Source: Paracoccus sp. Z118 (GTDB lineage Bacteria; Pseudomonadota; Alphaproteobacteria; Rhodobacterales; Rhodobacteraceae). From it: a stretch of DNA of 40,835 nucleotides. The notes beneath the pieces are model-generated. The model was not told where the DNA came from and did not search any database. It saw only the letters and a list, made by a program, of their open reading frames with translations. The DNA lies in NCBI RefSeq assembly GCF_019061185.1, contig NZ_JAHQZU010000021.1, positions 1 to 40,835 on the forward strand. The letters are read 5' to 3'. Positions 8,176 to 17,111 of the stretch are shown piece after piece (the first letter of the stretch is position 1; each line of letters opens with the position of its first letter). The position numbers were made by a program, and so were the translations under genes.

Positions 8176-9888
8176 GTGGTAAGGCGGCGCAAGGCGGGCG
8201 GCGACACGGCTGTCACAGAGGCGTGGCGGGCCTCGCGCGGGGGGATCGTCGTCCTGATCCTCTTTACGGCCTTCATCAACATCCTGAAATTTGCCACGCC
8301 ACTCTATCTGTTGCAGGTACTGGACCGGATCCCCGTCAGCCGCAGCCTGGAAACCCTCGTGATGCTGACGATCATGGTCCTCGTGGCAGTGGTGGCGGCG
8401 CTCGCGCTTGAGATGGTGCGGCGACGGATGCTCACCCGCTGGTCCATCTGGATCGAACGGCGCTTCGGCCCGCGGCTGGTCGCGCAGGAACTCGCCGCTC
8501 CGGGGCCGAAACCCTCGACCGACATCAACCGCGCGCTGAGCGATCTTGGGCGGGTCCGCTCGTTCGTCTCGGCGGCGGCGGCCTCGTGGCTGGACGTGAT
8601 GTGGGCGCCGGTCTTCATCCTTGGCACCTGGCTGATCCACCCCACGCTCGGGATGATCGCGCTGGTGGGAACCGGGCTGCTGGTCGTTCTCGCCATCGCT
8701 CAGGAATGGAGCACGCGCGACCCGCGCCGCGTCTCCAACGACGCCTCGCGCGAGGCGGGGGGGCTGGTGCTGGACGCCGAGCGCAACCGCGAAAGCGTGG
8801 GCGCGCTGTCGATGTCGCAGGTCCTCACCGAACGCTGGCAGCGCACCGCCGACGGGCGGCTTACCGAGCGCGAGCGCATCGAGGCGCGGCAGAACTTCTT
8901 TCGCATCTTCATCCGGGGCGTGGGCGAGGTCCTGAAAATCGGCATCCTGGCCTTCGGGCTGTGGCTGACGATCACCGATGTGCTGACGGTCGGCGGCATC
9001 TTCGCGGCGCGGGTGATGGCGGGCTTCGGCTTCACCCTGTGCGAACGGGCGGCGCGCAACTGGCGATCGCTGCGCGAGGCGCGGATGGCTTATGCGAGCC
9101 TCAAGCAGCGGCTGGCGGACGACGGGGCGAGGCAAGCCTCGGTCCTGCCCGGCACCGAGCAGGCGCCGCTGATCTTCGACAAGGCCTCGTTCCGCCATCA
9201 GGGCCAGCGCGAGGACGTCATCAAGCGCCTGACCCTGCAACTCGACCCCGGCGAGGGGCTGCTGATCACCGGCCCCGCCGGCACCGGCAAGACCACCCTG
9301 TCGCGGATGATCGTCGGCGTGCTGGAGCCGCGCTACGGTCAGGTGCGGCTCGGCGACGTGGAGATCGGGCGCCTGCCGGCCGAGATGCGGTCCGGCCTCG
9401 TCGGCTACCTGCCGCAGCACACCGAAATCTTCACCGGCACCGTGCGCGAGAATATCGGCCGCCTGGGCGACGTGGCCTTTTCCCAGGTGGTCGAGGCGGC
9501 CAGGCTCGCGGGCATCCACGCCCGCATCATCGCCCTGCCACAGGGCTACGACACCCCCATCGGCCCCGAGGCGATCGGGCTTTCGGGCAGCGAGCGCAAG
9601 CGGATCGCATTGGCGCGGGCATTCCTGGGCAAGCCGCGCATCATCGTGCTGGACGAACCGATGGCGAACCTCGACGACGCCTCGCGGCGCGAGCTTGGGG
9701 GCGCGCTGAAGCAGCTCAAGGCCGAGGGCTGCACCATCGTCGCCACGCAGGCGGTCCACTCCACTCCGCTCAGCCGGATGGCCGACAAGTTCCTGATCCT
9801 CGGCGGCGACCGGCATGAGCTGCGCGAGGCGGAGGGGCGCGAGAAATCCTCCTCCGACGGCAAGGCCGAACTGAGGAGCGTCACATGA
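8176..9888 (+). CDS. Type I secretion system ABC permease/ATPase (PrtD-like)
   Basis: GTG start, 570 aa. The N-terminal half has about six membrane helices (FINILKFATPLYLLQVLDRIPVSRS is the typical opening) and no C39 peptidase domain. The C-terminal half is the ATPase: Walker A GPAGTGKTT (366-374), a non-canonical signature GLSGSERKR where LSGGQ is usual, and Walker B IIVLDEP (D493-E494). Such half-transporters dimerise in the inner membrane and export proteins or peptides directly to the outside with an HlyD-type adaptor and a TolC-type channel. The gene overlaps the adaptor gene by ATGA. No RTX-type substrate and no TolC homologue occur in the window, so the cargo may be made by the neighbouring ATP-grasp protein or be encoded elsewhere. 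Confidence 0.88.
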   Translation: MVRRRKAGGDTAVTEAWRASRGGIVVLILFTAFINILKFATPLYLLQVLDRIPVSRSLETLVMLTIMVLVAVVAALALEMVRRRMLTRWSIWIERRFGPRLVAQELAAPGPKPSTDINRALSDLGRVRSFVSAAAASWLDVMWAPVFILGTWLIHPTLGMIALVGTGLLVVLAIAQEWSTRDPRRVSNDASREAGGLVLDAERNRESVGALSMSQVLTERWQRTADGRLTERERIEARQNFFRIFIRGVGEVLKIGILAFGLWLTITDVLTVGGIFAARVMAGFGFTLCERAARNWRSLREARMAYASLKQRLADDGARQASVLPGTEQAPLIFDKASFRHQGQREDVIKRLTLQLDPGEGLLITGPAGTGKTTLSRMIVGVLEPRYGQVRLGDVEIGRLPAEMRSGLVGYLPQHTEIFTGTVRENIGRLGDVAFSQVVEAARLAGIHARIIALPQGYDTPIGPEAIGLSGSERKRIALARAFLGKPRIIVLDEPMANLDDASRRELGGALKQLKAEGCTIVATQAVHSTPLSRMADKFLILGGDRHELREAEGREKSSSDGKAELRSVT

Positions 9889-11234
9889 CCGGCCGCCCCG
9901 ATTTCAGCGGGAACGAACTGCGCGCCCCCGGCAAGGGCGGCTTCCCGAACCCCCGTCCCTTTGGGATCGGCCTCATCCTGTCGGGTTTCGCCGTCATCGC
10001 GCTGTTCTCGGGTGCCTTCGCGGCGTGGTCGGCGATGGCGCCCATCGAGGGCGCGGTGGTCGCGCCGGGCGTCCTGTCGGTCGAAAGCAACGTCCGCACG
10101 GTGCAGCATCTGGAAGGCGGCATCGTCAAGGAAATCGTCGTGCGCGAGGGCGACAGGGTTCAGGCGGGCGACGTGCTGATCCGCCTCGGCAGCACCCATC
10201 CCGAGGCGACGCTGAACGAGGTGCAGGCGCAGTATTTCGAGACCCGCGCGACCGAGGCGCGGCTGGTGGCCGAGCGTGACGGGCTGGACCGGATCGAATT
10301 GCCGGACGAGCTGCGCGAGAAGGTCGGCGACATGGCGGTGCAGACCGCCATCGCCGGGCAGGAAAGCATCTTCGCCAGCCGCCGCGCGCTGCTGAAGGAG
10401 CGGCTCGACATCCTTGAGCGCACGCAGAGCGCCCTGCAAAGCGAGATTTCCGGGCTGGAAGGGCAGATCGACTCGTCCGAACGCCAGCTTGCGCTGATCG
10501 AGCAGGAGCTTTCCAGCGCCGACCAGCTTCTGGCGCGCGGGCTGATCGAGGCGCCGCGCGTGCTGGCGCTGCGCCGGTCCGAGGCGGATATCGACGGCAC
10601 CATCAGCGAGCACCGCGCCTCCATCGGCGTCGCGCAGCAGCGGGTCGAGGAGGCCCGCCTGCGGATGGCAGAGCTTGAGGCGCAGATGGCCAACGAAGTC
10701 GAGGAGCAGCTGCGCCAGACCCGGACCCGCGCTTATGAGCTGGGCCAGCGGCTCGCCGCCGCGCGGGACATCATGGACCGGACGACGATCCGCTCTCCCA
10801 TCGAGGGGACGGTGGTGGGGCTGAACGTCCACACCATCGGCGGGGTCGTCAGCGCGGGTCAGCCGCTGCTGGACGTGGTGCCGGTGGGCGACCGGCTGGT
10901 GGTGCAGGCGACCATCGACCCGCTGGACATCGATCAGGTGGCCCCCGGCCTGCCGGCGACGGTCTGGCTGACGGCGCTGAGCCGGCGCACCCAGACCGGG
11001 ATCGAGGCGAAGGTGCAGACGGTCTCGGCCGACCGGGTAATCGACCCGCGCAGCGGGCGGGCCTATTACACCGCCCGCGTCGAGATGCAGGCCGAGGCCG
11101 TGGAACGCGCCGGCGTGCCGCTTCAGGCGGGCATGAGCGCGGATGTGATGATCAAGACGGGCGCGCGCACGGCCTGGGACTACCTGTCGGCGCCCATCCT
11201 CAGAAATCTCAGTTTTGCCTTGCGGGAGAGTTGA
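9885..11234 (+). CDS. HlyD-family periplasmic adaptor of type I secretion
   Basis: 449 aa; start ATG overlaps the previous stop (ATGA), so translation is coupled. A short cytoplasmic tail is followed by one membrane helix (about residues 24-45). Next come the first half-lipoyl motif (VQHLEGGIVKEIVVREGDRV), a long coiled-coil hairpin (about 100-290), the second half-lipoyl segment (TTIRSPIEGTVVGL) and a beta-barrel end. This is the standard plan of membrane-fusion proteins that bridge the inner-membrane ABC transporter and the outer-membrane channel. It ends one base before the ATG of the giant ATP-grasp/CapA gene. Confidence 0.9.
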   Translation: MTGRPDFSGNELRAPGKGGFPNPRPFGIGLILSGFAVIALFSGAFAAWSAMAPIEGAVVAPGVLSVESNVRTVQHLEGGIVKEIVVREGDRVQAGDVLIRLGSTHPEATLNEVQAQYFETRATEARLVAERDGLDRIELPDELREKVGDMAVQTAIAGQESIFASRRALLKERLDILERTQSALQSEISGLEGQIDSSERQLALIEQELSSADQLLARGLIEAPRVLALRRSEADIDGTISEHRASIGVAQQRVEEARLRMAELEAQMANEVEEQLRQTRTRAYELGQRLAAARDIMDRTTIRSPIEGTVVGLNVHTIGGVVSAGQPLLDVVPVGDRLVVQATIDPLDIDQVAPGLPATVWLTALSRRTQTGIEAKVQTVSADRVIDPRSGRAYYTARVEMQAEAVERAGVPLQAGMSADVMIKTGARTAWDYLSAPILRNLSFALRES

Positions 11235-11235
11235 T

Positions 11236-14200
11236 ATGGACGACGTGCGACCAACCCTGAATGCTGCCCACGAAGGCGCGGACATCGTGGAGGGCGCGTC
11301 GCCCGCTGTCCGGGCCGGGGCTCTGAAAGTCGTGCGGTCCCGGATGCTGGCCGCCGGAAACGTCCATTCCCGCAAGCCGGTCGTCCGCATGGAATTGCGG
11401 CTGGATGACGGCCACCCGGCCGAGTTCTCCGCCGGCTGGATCAGGAAGCTCGCCGATGGGATGCCCATCCTGCGCGACGAGGTTCTCGACTTTCCCGGCT
11501 GGCAACTGGTGCGCGAAGAGCGCGAGTCCGTTCCCGTCGCCATGGCGGTCGAGCTTCTGGCGATCATGCTGCAACGCTCGCTCGGCTGGCCCGTCACCCT
11601 GATGGAAAGCCTCGGGGCGGCCCGGCGCTCTGCCGCGCCGGAAACCGGGGATCGCCGCATCGTGGTATTCGAGGCCCGGCAGACGTTCAGCGGGCGGACC
11701 GCGGGCCGGATGGCCGCCGACGTTGCCACGCGGCTGGACCTGTCGCCTGAAAGCGAGGCCGCGACGATCCTTGCCGATGCGTTCAGGATCTTCCGCCGCA
11801 GGACAGCCTACGACACCCCCCACCGGGCCGAGATCACCATCGTGAGCGAGGCCAACAAGCGCGGCATTCCGTGGCGGACGCTGCCGGGCAACCGGTTCGT
11901 ACGGCTCGGCCGGGGGCGGCAGGGCGAGATCCTGCGGGGCTTCGACACCAGCCTGACCTCGTGCATCGCCAGCAACCTCGCCAAACGCAAGGACGTCACG
12001 CGGAACCTGCTGGCGGCGGCGGGGCTGCCGGTCCCGGCGCAGCGGACCGCGCGCAGGGTGGACACCGCCATCACCTGCGCGCAGGCCATCGGCTATCCGG
12101 TCGTGGTCAAGCCGATGGACGGCAGCGAGGGCCGCGCCGTGTCGGTCAATGTCAGGACCGACGAGGAGGTCGCGAAAGCCTTTGCCGAGGCGCAGACCGT
12201 CTCCCGCGTCGTGGCGATCGAGGCGCAGATCCCCGGCGAAACCATCCGCATCAGCGTGATCGGCGGGCGGCTTTTCGCGGCCGCACTGCGGCATCCGCCG
12301 CGCGTTCTCGGTGACGGGGTGCACACCATCGAGGAGCTGATCGCCGAGGAGAACAAGCACCCCGAGCGTCAGGCCGGCGGCCGGGTGACGATGGACCCGA
12401 TCGTGCTGGACGACGAGATGCTGGCGCTCATGGCAGAGCAGGGCGTGACGCCCGAAAGCGTGCCCGAGGCGGGCCGCTGGGTGTTGCTGCGCCACGTCCC
12501 CAACTCGCCCTACGGCCACAAGACCGACGTGACCGAGACGGTCCACCCCACCATTCGCACGATGTCCGAGCGGGTCGCCGCCGTCATGGGGATCTCGGTC
12601 TGCGGCATCGACTTCATCACCACCGACATCTCGCGCCCCCATCACGAGACCGGCGGCGCGATCTGCGAGGTCAACACGCTGCCCGACCTGAGCCTTCACC
12701 AGTGGGCCTCGGAAGGTCAGCGCAGGAACGGGGCCGTGGCGGTGGTGGACATGCTCTATCCGCGGGGCAAGCGGACGGGCTTTCCCATCATCGCGGTGCT
12801 GAGGGACGAAGGCGACGAGGCGGTCGAGAACGCCATCCGCACCGACTGGGAGGGGCGCGGCTATAACGTCGCCATCATCTCGGCCCTGGGGGGGCCGGAC
12901 GGCGGCGACAAGGATGTGTTCGCGGAACGCCAGCAGGCGCTGGATCTGGATACCGAGGTGAATCTCGGCATCGTCGTCCTGACGCCGCGCCAGTTCGTCG
13001 ATTGGGGGCTTGGCTACGACCGGGTGGAACTCGCCGTCGTGCAGGCGGGCGAGGGGGGCAGCATCGCCCGCCGCGCCCGCCGCGCGCTGGAACGGGTGGC
13101 CCGCGGCAAGGTGGTGGCGCTCGACGATCCCGACCTCAGCCAGCGCAGCTACGAGGCGGTCGAGCTTGGCCGCAAGCTGCGCCCTGCACGGCCGCTGGTC
13201 AGGCCGGGCACGGCCGCGCCGCCCGACGCGAAGGCGCAAGCGCCAGCGCCCGAGACGCTGCCCCGGCGACGCAAGCCTGCCCTGCTGGCCCCGCAGGACG
13301 ACAGCGTGAAGCGCCCGCGCAGCGGACCGCTGCAAACGCGCGAGCCGCGGCTTTTCGGCTCTGGCAACCCCTATGCCCGCCGCCCCGTGGCCGAGCTTCC
13401 GATCATCGGCGCGGGCACGGTCATGCCGGCGCTGATGGCGCAGACGCTTGCCGCGATCCTGCCGCCGCTCAGCGACAAGGTGTCCGAGTTCGGCGGCTGG
13501 CGCCGGATTTCTGCCGCGACCGGCCCGGTGCCGCTTGCTGCCGTGATCGAGGTGCTGGCCGTTGCGGTGCAGCGCTATATCGGCTGGCCGGTCCGCTTCT
13601 GCGCCTGGCGCGCCGAGGCCGAGCAGGCATGGCCCGCGCCCGCCGCCGAAGCCGTCCCCGAAGCCGCCGCCGAAACCGGCGTGGGCGACGCCGTCGCGGT
13701 GTTCGAGATCGCGACCCCGGCCACCGGGATCGGCGCCGCGGGGGTTGCGCTGTCGCTCGCCTCGGCGCTGCTCGACGGGAAATCCCAAAGCGAGCTTCAG
13801 TCGATCTTTCTTGAGGAAACCTCGGCCCTGCAGCAGGCGACCGGCAAGGAACGCCCCCTCGCCGACGCGCTGGAGATCGCGCGCGAGGCGACGCGGAAAG
13901 GCATTGGCTGGGGGGTGGTCGAGGGAACGAACTTCCTGCGCCTCGGTTCGGGCCGGTTCGCCCATGTGATGTCGGGGACGGAAACTACCAACACCTCGCT
14001 GATCGGCCGCCGCCTCGCGCAATCGCGGGCCGCCACCGCGGGCATCCTTGCCGCGGCGGGCCTGCCGGTGCCGCGCCAGCGTTTCCTGCGGACCGAGGCC
14101 GAGGCGCTTGAGGCCGCCGACGCCGTCGGCTTCCCCGTCACGATCCGGCCCGCTTCCGGCAGCAAGGAACGCGCGGTCACGACCGGCATCACCGGCGACG

Positions 14201-16584
14201 CGGGCGTTCTGCCCGCGCTGCACCGGGCGCTGGCGGTTTCGTCCGAAGCGGTGGTGGAATCCTTTGCGCCGGGCGACGAATACCGGCTGCTCGTGGTCGG
14301 CGGGCGCCTCACCGCCGCCGCCCGCCGCCGCCCCGCGCAGGTGACCGGCGACGGCGCCAGCACCATCCGCGTGCTGGTGGAACGCGAGAACGACCGCCCC
14401 GAGCGCGACCGCCGCCTTGCCAGCCGCCCGCAATCGCTGGTGCCGCTGGCGCTGGATGGCGAGGCCGTGGCGCTTCTGGCCGAACAGGGGCTGACGCCGG
14501 ATTCCGTGCCCGCCCATGACCGCGTGGTGCCGCTGCGCCGCCAGCCCTCGGGCGCCTATGGCGGCGACATGGTGGACGCGACGGATGCCGTTCACCCCGA
14601 GATCCGCCGGATCGCCGAACGCGCCGCGACGGTGCTCGGCATTGACGTCTGCGGCATCGACTTCGTGACCACTGACATCACCCGCCCGGCCGAGGAAACC
14701 GGCGGCGTCATCTGCGATGTCAGCACCCGCCCCAGCCTGCGCCTGCATTACGGCGTGTCCGAAGGGAAGGTGCGGGGCGTCGCGGGTGCCGTGCTGGAGA
14801 TGCTGTTCAAGGACGGCGCCCCCAGCCGCTGTCCGGCGGTCGTGCTTGTCGGCACGGGCGAGGAAACGGCCGAACTGCGCCGCGCTGCCGAACGGGCCGC
14901 CGCCCGCGCCGGTCTGATGCTGGGCGTGGTGACCGAGGGGGTAGACGGCCTCTCCCCGAAAACGCGGCGCCTGAAGGACACGGGCGCCATCGCCTGGGAC
15001 AAGGAGGTGGACGCGGTCCTGATCCACACCACCGCCGCCGGGTTGGCTGAACACGGCCTTGGCGTCGAGCGGATCGACTTCGCGATCATCCCTGCGGAGG
15101 ACGGGGACGAGGGTGGAGGCGAAGTCTCTGCGCTTGACACGGCCCGCAATGTGCTGACCCGGCTGAGCGGAAACCGCATCCTGACACCGGACGATCCGGC
15201 CGCGCGCAGGCGCGTGCTGTTGGCGCTCGGCCTCGCCCGGCGGACGAGGAAGGCCGCGCCGGCGCCGCAGGACGCTCCGCCCCAGCCCCCCGCGCAGGCG
15301 CATCCGGCCCCCGATACGGTGGCCGAACTGCCCACGGACCTGACGGAGAGCCGCACGGCCGACCTGCCCGCCGTCTCGCCGGTGGATGTGATGGACGATC
15401 TGAGCGACCTGCCGACCGCCACCCTGCCCTCGGCGACCGGGCCGCTGCGCCCCCGCAACGGCAACGCGACATTCCTGATGGTCGGCGATATCGGCTTTGG
15501 CGAGAACTACATGCACCTGCCACGGGCCGCCGGGCTGCTGCGGATGCTGGACGCGCACGGCTACCGCCATTCGGTGGCCAGGCTGGAGGGGTTGCTGTCC
15601 TCGGCGGACATGGTGATCGGCAATCTGGAATCCCCGCTTTCCTCGCGCCCGGACAGTGCGCTGCGGGGCCGTAAGAAATACCTTGGCTGGTCGCACCCCG
15701 AGCGGACGGTGGCGGCGCTGGTCGAGGCCGGAATCCACGCCGTTTCGCTGGCGAACAACCACGCGCTGGATTGCGGGACCTCGGGGCTGGACGCGACCAT
15801 CGCCCGGCTGGCGGCGGCGGGGATCGACGGATTCGGCGCGGGGCGCGATCAGGGCGCGGCCGAGCGGCCCTTCATCCGCCGCTTCACCGTCGGCGGGCAC
15901 GAGCGCAGCCTCGTCGTCTTCGCCGGCTTCGAGCATCGCGACCGCTATCAGGACCGCTATCGCTGGTATGCCCGCCCCGAGGCCCCCGGCGTCAGCCGCC
16001 TCGCGGCCGAGCGCATCGGCGAGCGCATTGCCGCCCTGCGCGAGACCCTGCCGGCGCCGTTCTTCGTGGCCTATCCGCACTGGGGCGCCGACTACGCGGA
16101 GGTAAGTGACGCGCAGCGCGAGGAAGCCGCCCGGCTGATCGCGGCGGGGGTCGATCTGGTCGTCGGCCACGGAACCCACGCCGCCCAGACGGTCGAGATG
16201 ATCGCCGGCCGCCCGGTCGTCTTCGGCCTCGGCAACTTTGTCTGGAACTCGCCGGGCCATTACGGAAAGTTCAGCGCGCAGCCCTACAGCCTTGCGGCGG
16301 CGCTGGTCTTCCCCGGCAAGCGCGGCGGCGGCGGCACGGCGCTGCGGCTCTACCCGATCGTGACCGACAACATCGCCACGAAATTCCAGAGCCGCCCCGT
16401 CACCAGAGAGGAGTTCGGCGAGGCCGTCACCGCCCTGACGCGCGGCCTCCGTCTTCCCGCCAAGCGCCGCACCGACAAGGCAGGCCGCTGCCTGGAGTTG
16501 AGGCTGGAGGATCCCCATGCAACGGCGCAGGGGGCGGCGCTGGCCGGGGCGGCCGTGGGAGCGGCGAGGGCAACCTCCGGCTGA
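11236..16584 (+). CDS. Giant fusion: two cyanophycin-synthetase-like halves plus CapA/PgsA-like domain
   Basis: 1782 aa; ATG at 11236 has GGGAGAG five bases upstream and lies one base after the adaptor's stop. Layout (approximate residues): CphA-like N-domain 1-215; ATP-grasp 216-510; Mur-ligase-like domain 515-650; linker; second N-domain 700-880; second ATP-grasp 880-1190; second Mur-like domain 1195-1330; Pro-rich linker; CapA domain 1410-1760. ATP-grasp 1 keeps K292 (VVVKPMDG), D459 (CGIDF) and E478-x-N480 (CEVNTLPDLSLH). ATP-grasp 2 has R971, D1161 and S1163 at the matching places. Both Mur-like parts lack the GTNGKTT P-loop (522-528 LRDEGDE; 1206-1212 GTGEETA). CapA motifs: GDIGFG (D1418), NLESPL, LANNHALD (H1509), PHWGADY, GHGTH, FGLGNFVW. 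CphA makes multi-Arg-Asp peptides; CapA/PgsA serves poly-gamma-glutamate export. Chemistry here is inferred to be ATP-dependent amide ligation. Confidence 0.8.
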   Translation: MDDVRPTLNAAHEGADIVEGASPAVRAGALKVVRSRMLAAGNVHSRKPVVRMELRLDDGHPAEFSAGWIRKLADGMPILRDEVLDFPGWQLVREERESVPVAMAVELLAIMLQRSLGWPVTLMESLGAARRSAAPETGDRRIVVFEARQTFSGRTAGRMAADVATRLDLSPESEAATILADAFRIFRRRTAYDTPHRAEITIVSEANKRGIPWRTLPGNRFVRLGRGRQGEILRGFDTSLTSCIASNLAKRKDVTRNLLAAAGLPVPAQRTARRVDTAITCAQAIGYPVVVKPMDGSEGRAVSVNVRTDEEVAKAFAEAQTVSRVVAIEAQIPGETIRISVIGGRLFAAALRHPPRVLGDGVHTIEELIAEENKHPERQAGGRVTMDPIVLDDEMLALMAEQGVTPESVPEAGRWVLLRHVPNSPYGHKTDVTETVHPTIRTMSERVAAVMGISVCGIDFITTDISRPHHETGGAICEVNTLPDLSLHQWASEGQRRNGAVAVVDMLYPRGKRTGFPIIAVLRDEGDEAVENAIRTDWEGRGYNVAIISALGGPDGGDKDVFAERQQALDLDTEVNLGIVVLTPRQFVDWGLGYDRVELAVVQAGEGGSIARRARRALERVARGKVVALDDPDLSQRSYEAVELGRKLRPARPLVRPGTAAPPDAKAQAPAPETLPRRRKPALLAPQDDSVKRPRSGPLQTREPRLFGSGNPYARRPVAELPIIGAGTVMPALMAQTLAAILPPLSDKVSEFGGWRRISAATGPVPLAAVIEVLAVAVQRYIGWPVRFCAWRAEAEQAWPAPAAEAVPEAAAETGVGDAVAVFEIATPATGIGAAGVALSLASALLDGKSQSELQSIFLEETSALQQATGKERPLADALEIAREATRKGIGWGVVEGTNFLRLGSGRFAHVMSGTETTNTSLIGRRLAQSRAATAGILAAAGLPVPRQRFLRTEAEALEAADAVGFPVTIRPASGSKERAVTTGITGDAGVLPALHRALAVSSEAVVESFAPGDEYRLLVVGGRLTAAARRRPAQVTGDGASTIRVLVERENDRPERDRRLASRPQSLVPLALDGEAVALLAEQGLTPDSVPAHDRVVPLRRQPSGAYGGDMVDATDAVHPEIRRIAERAATVLGIDVCGIDFVTTDITRPAEETGGVICDVSTRPSLRLHYGVSEGKVRGVAGAVLEMLFKDGAPSRCPAVVLVGTGEETAELRRAAERAAARAGLMLGVVTEGVDGLSPKTRRLKDTGAIAWDKEVDAVLIHTTAAGLAEHGLGVERIDFAIIPAEDGDEGGGEVSALDTARNVLTRLSGNRILTPDDPAARRRVLLALGLARRTRKAAPAPQDAPPQPPAQAHPAPDTVAELPTDLTESRTADLPAVSPVDVMDDLSDLPTATLPSATGPLRPRNGNATFLMVGDIGFGENYMHLPRAAGLLRMLDAHGYRHSVARLEGLLSSADMVIGNLESPLSSRPDSALRGRKKYLGWSHPERTVAALVEAGIHAVSLANNHALDCGTSGLDATIARLAAAGIDGFGAGRDQGAAERPFIRRFTVGGHERSLVVFAGFEHRDRYQDRYRWYARPEAPGVSRLAAERIGERIAALRETLPAPFFVAYPHWGADYAEVSDAQREEAARLIAAGVDLVVGHGTHAAQTVEMIAGRPVVFGLGNFVWNSPGHYGKFSAQPYSLAAALVFPGKRGGGGTALRLYPIVTDNIATKFQSRPVTREEFGEAVTALTRGLRLPAKRRTDKAGRCLELRLEDPHATAQGAALAGAAVGAARATSG

Positions 16585-16599
16585 GCCGGGGCGCCGGAG

Positions 16600-16672
16600 C
16601 GGGGCTTCGCGCCCCAGGAACGGGGCTGGGGGCCCCGTTCATCCCGGCGGGATATTTCCTGCCGCCCGAGGA
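16600..16672. repeat. Intergenic hairpin repeat, copy A
   Basis: Contains GGGGCTTCGCGCCCC, then a 9-bp stem (GAACGGGGC / GCCCCGTTC) followed by CATCCCGGCGGGATATTT and GCCGCCCGAGG. The same string of elements recurs at 19586-19672 and in shorter, reverse form at 22591-22645. It follows the giant gene and may act as a transcript end. Confidence 0.7.
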
Positions 16673-16769
16673 TCGCTGATGCGGACGGTCCGCAGCTTTT
16701 CTCGTCCTGCCGATGTCATGCAATCCGGTGCAACTCCTCCCGAGCGGGCGGCGAGCGCGTCGGTCGTTT

Positions 16770-16975
16770 GTGTGCCCGGCGCAGCGGGGTCGTCTTTGCC
16801 CATGCGGGCCACGCCGCCTTGGCCGCCGCCACGGCCTCGCCAACCTCGCTGGTCGAGGCCAGCGGAACGCGCTTTTCGGCCGCGCCGGTAGCGGGGTTGA
16901 AGACATCGGCGAAGCGGCCGCTTGCCGGGCACATGCTCGCCCGAGACGTAGTGGCTGAGATCGGTCGTCGTTCCC
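16770..16975 (-). pseudogene. mmsA: Remnant of mmsA (methylmalonate-semialdehyde dehydrogenase), 5' part only
   Basis: Read on the minus strand, the sequence gives [17 protein letters not shown] and, after a one-base frame change, [20 protein letters not shown] and then [16 protein letters not shown]. This is the N-terminal start of CoA-acylating methylmalonate-semialdehyde dehydrogenase. Only about 65 of roughly 500 residues survive, the frame is broken, and the expected start codon after an AGGAGGGA site reads ACG rather than ATG. The intact enzyme works in valine and myo-inositol breakdown. This copy cannot be functional. Confidence 0.7.
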
Positions 16976-17111
16976 TCCTGATCTGATGCCTTGGGGTCAC
17001 ATTTCAGGTAATGAGAAGCAGTCGCCAGGAACGAGGAACTGATTTGCAGGAATCGACATTCACGGCGGATGGCTCAGGCCAGACCGGCCCCGCCTCGACC
17101 GACCTTGCCTG

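Noticed and set aside
8176..11234. Presence of an RTX toxin or protease as cargo for the exporter
   Set aside because: No Gly-Gly-x-Gly-x-Asp repeats were found in any frame that looks coding in the window.
11209..16518. A continuous minus-strand open frame of about 1,770 codons opposite the giant gene
   Set aside because: It is an antisense shadow typical of GC-rich coding DNA. Its translation is Arg/Gly/His/Gln-rich without any family motif, while the plus strand carries clear CphA-like and CapA motifs.
11236..16584. Calling the giant gene a genuine cyanophycin synthetase (cphA)
   Set aside because: Both Mur-ligase-like parts lack the P-loop, the architecture is duplicated, and a CapA domain is fused. 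The name would imply an activity the sequence does not support.
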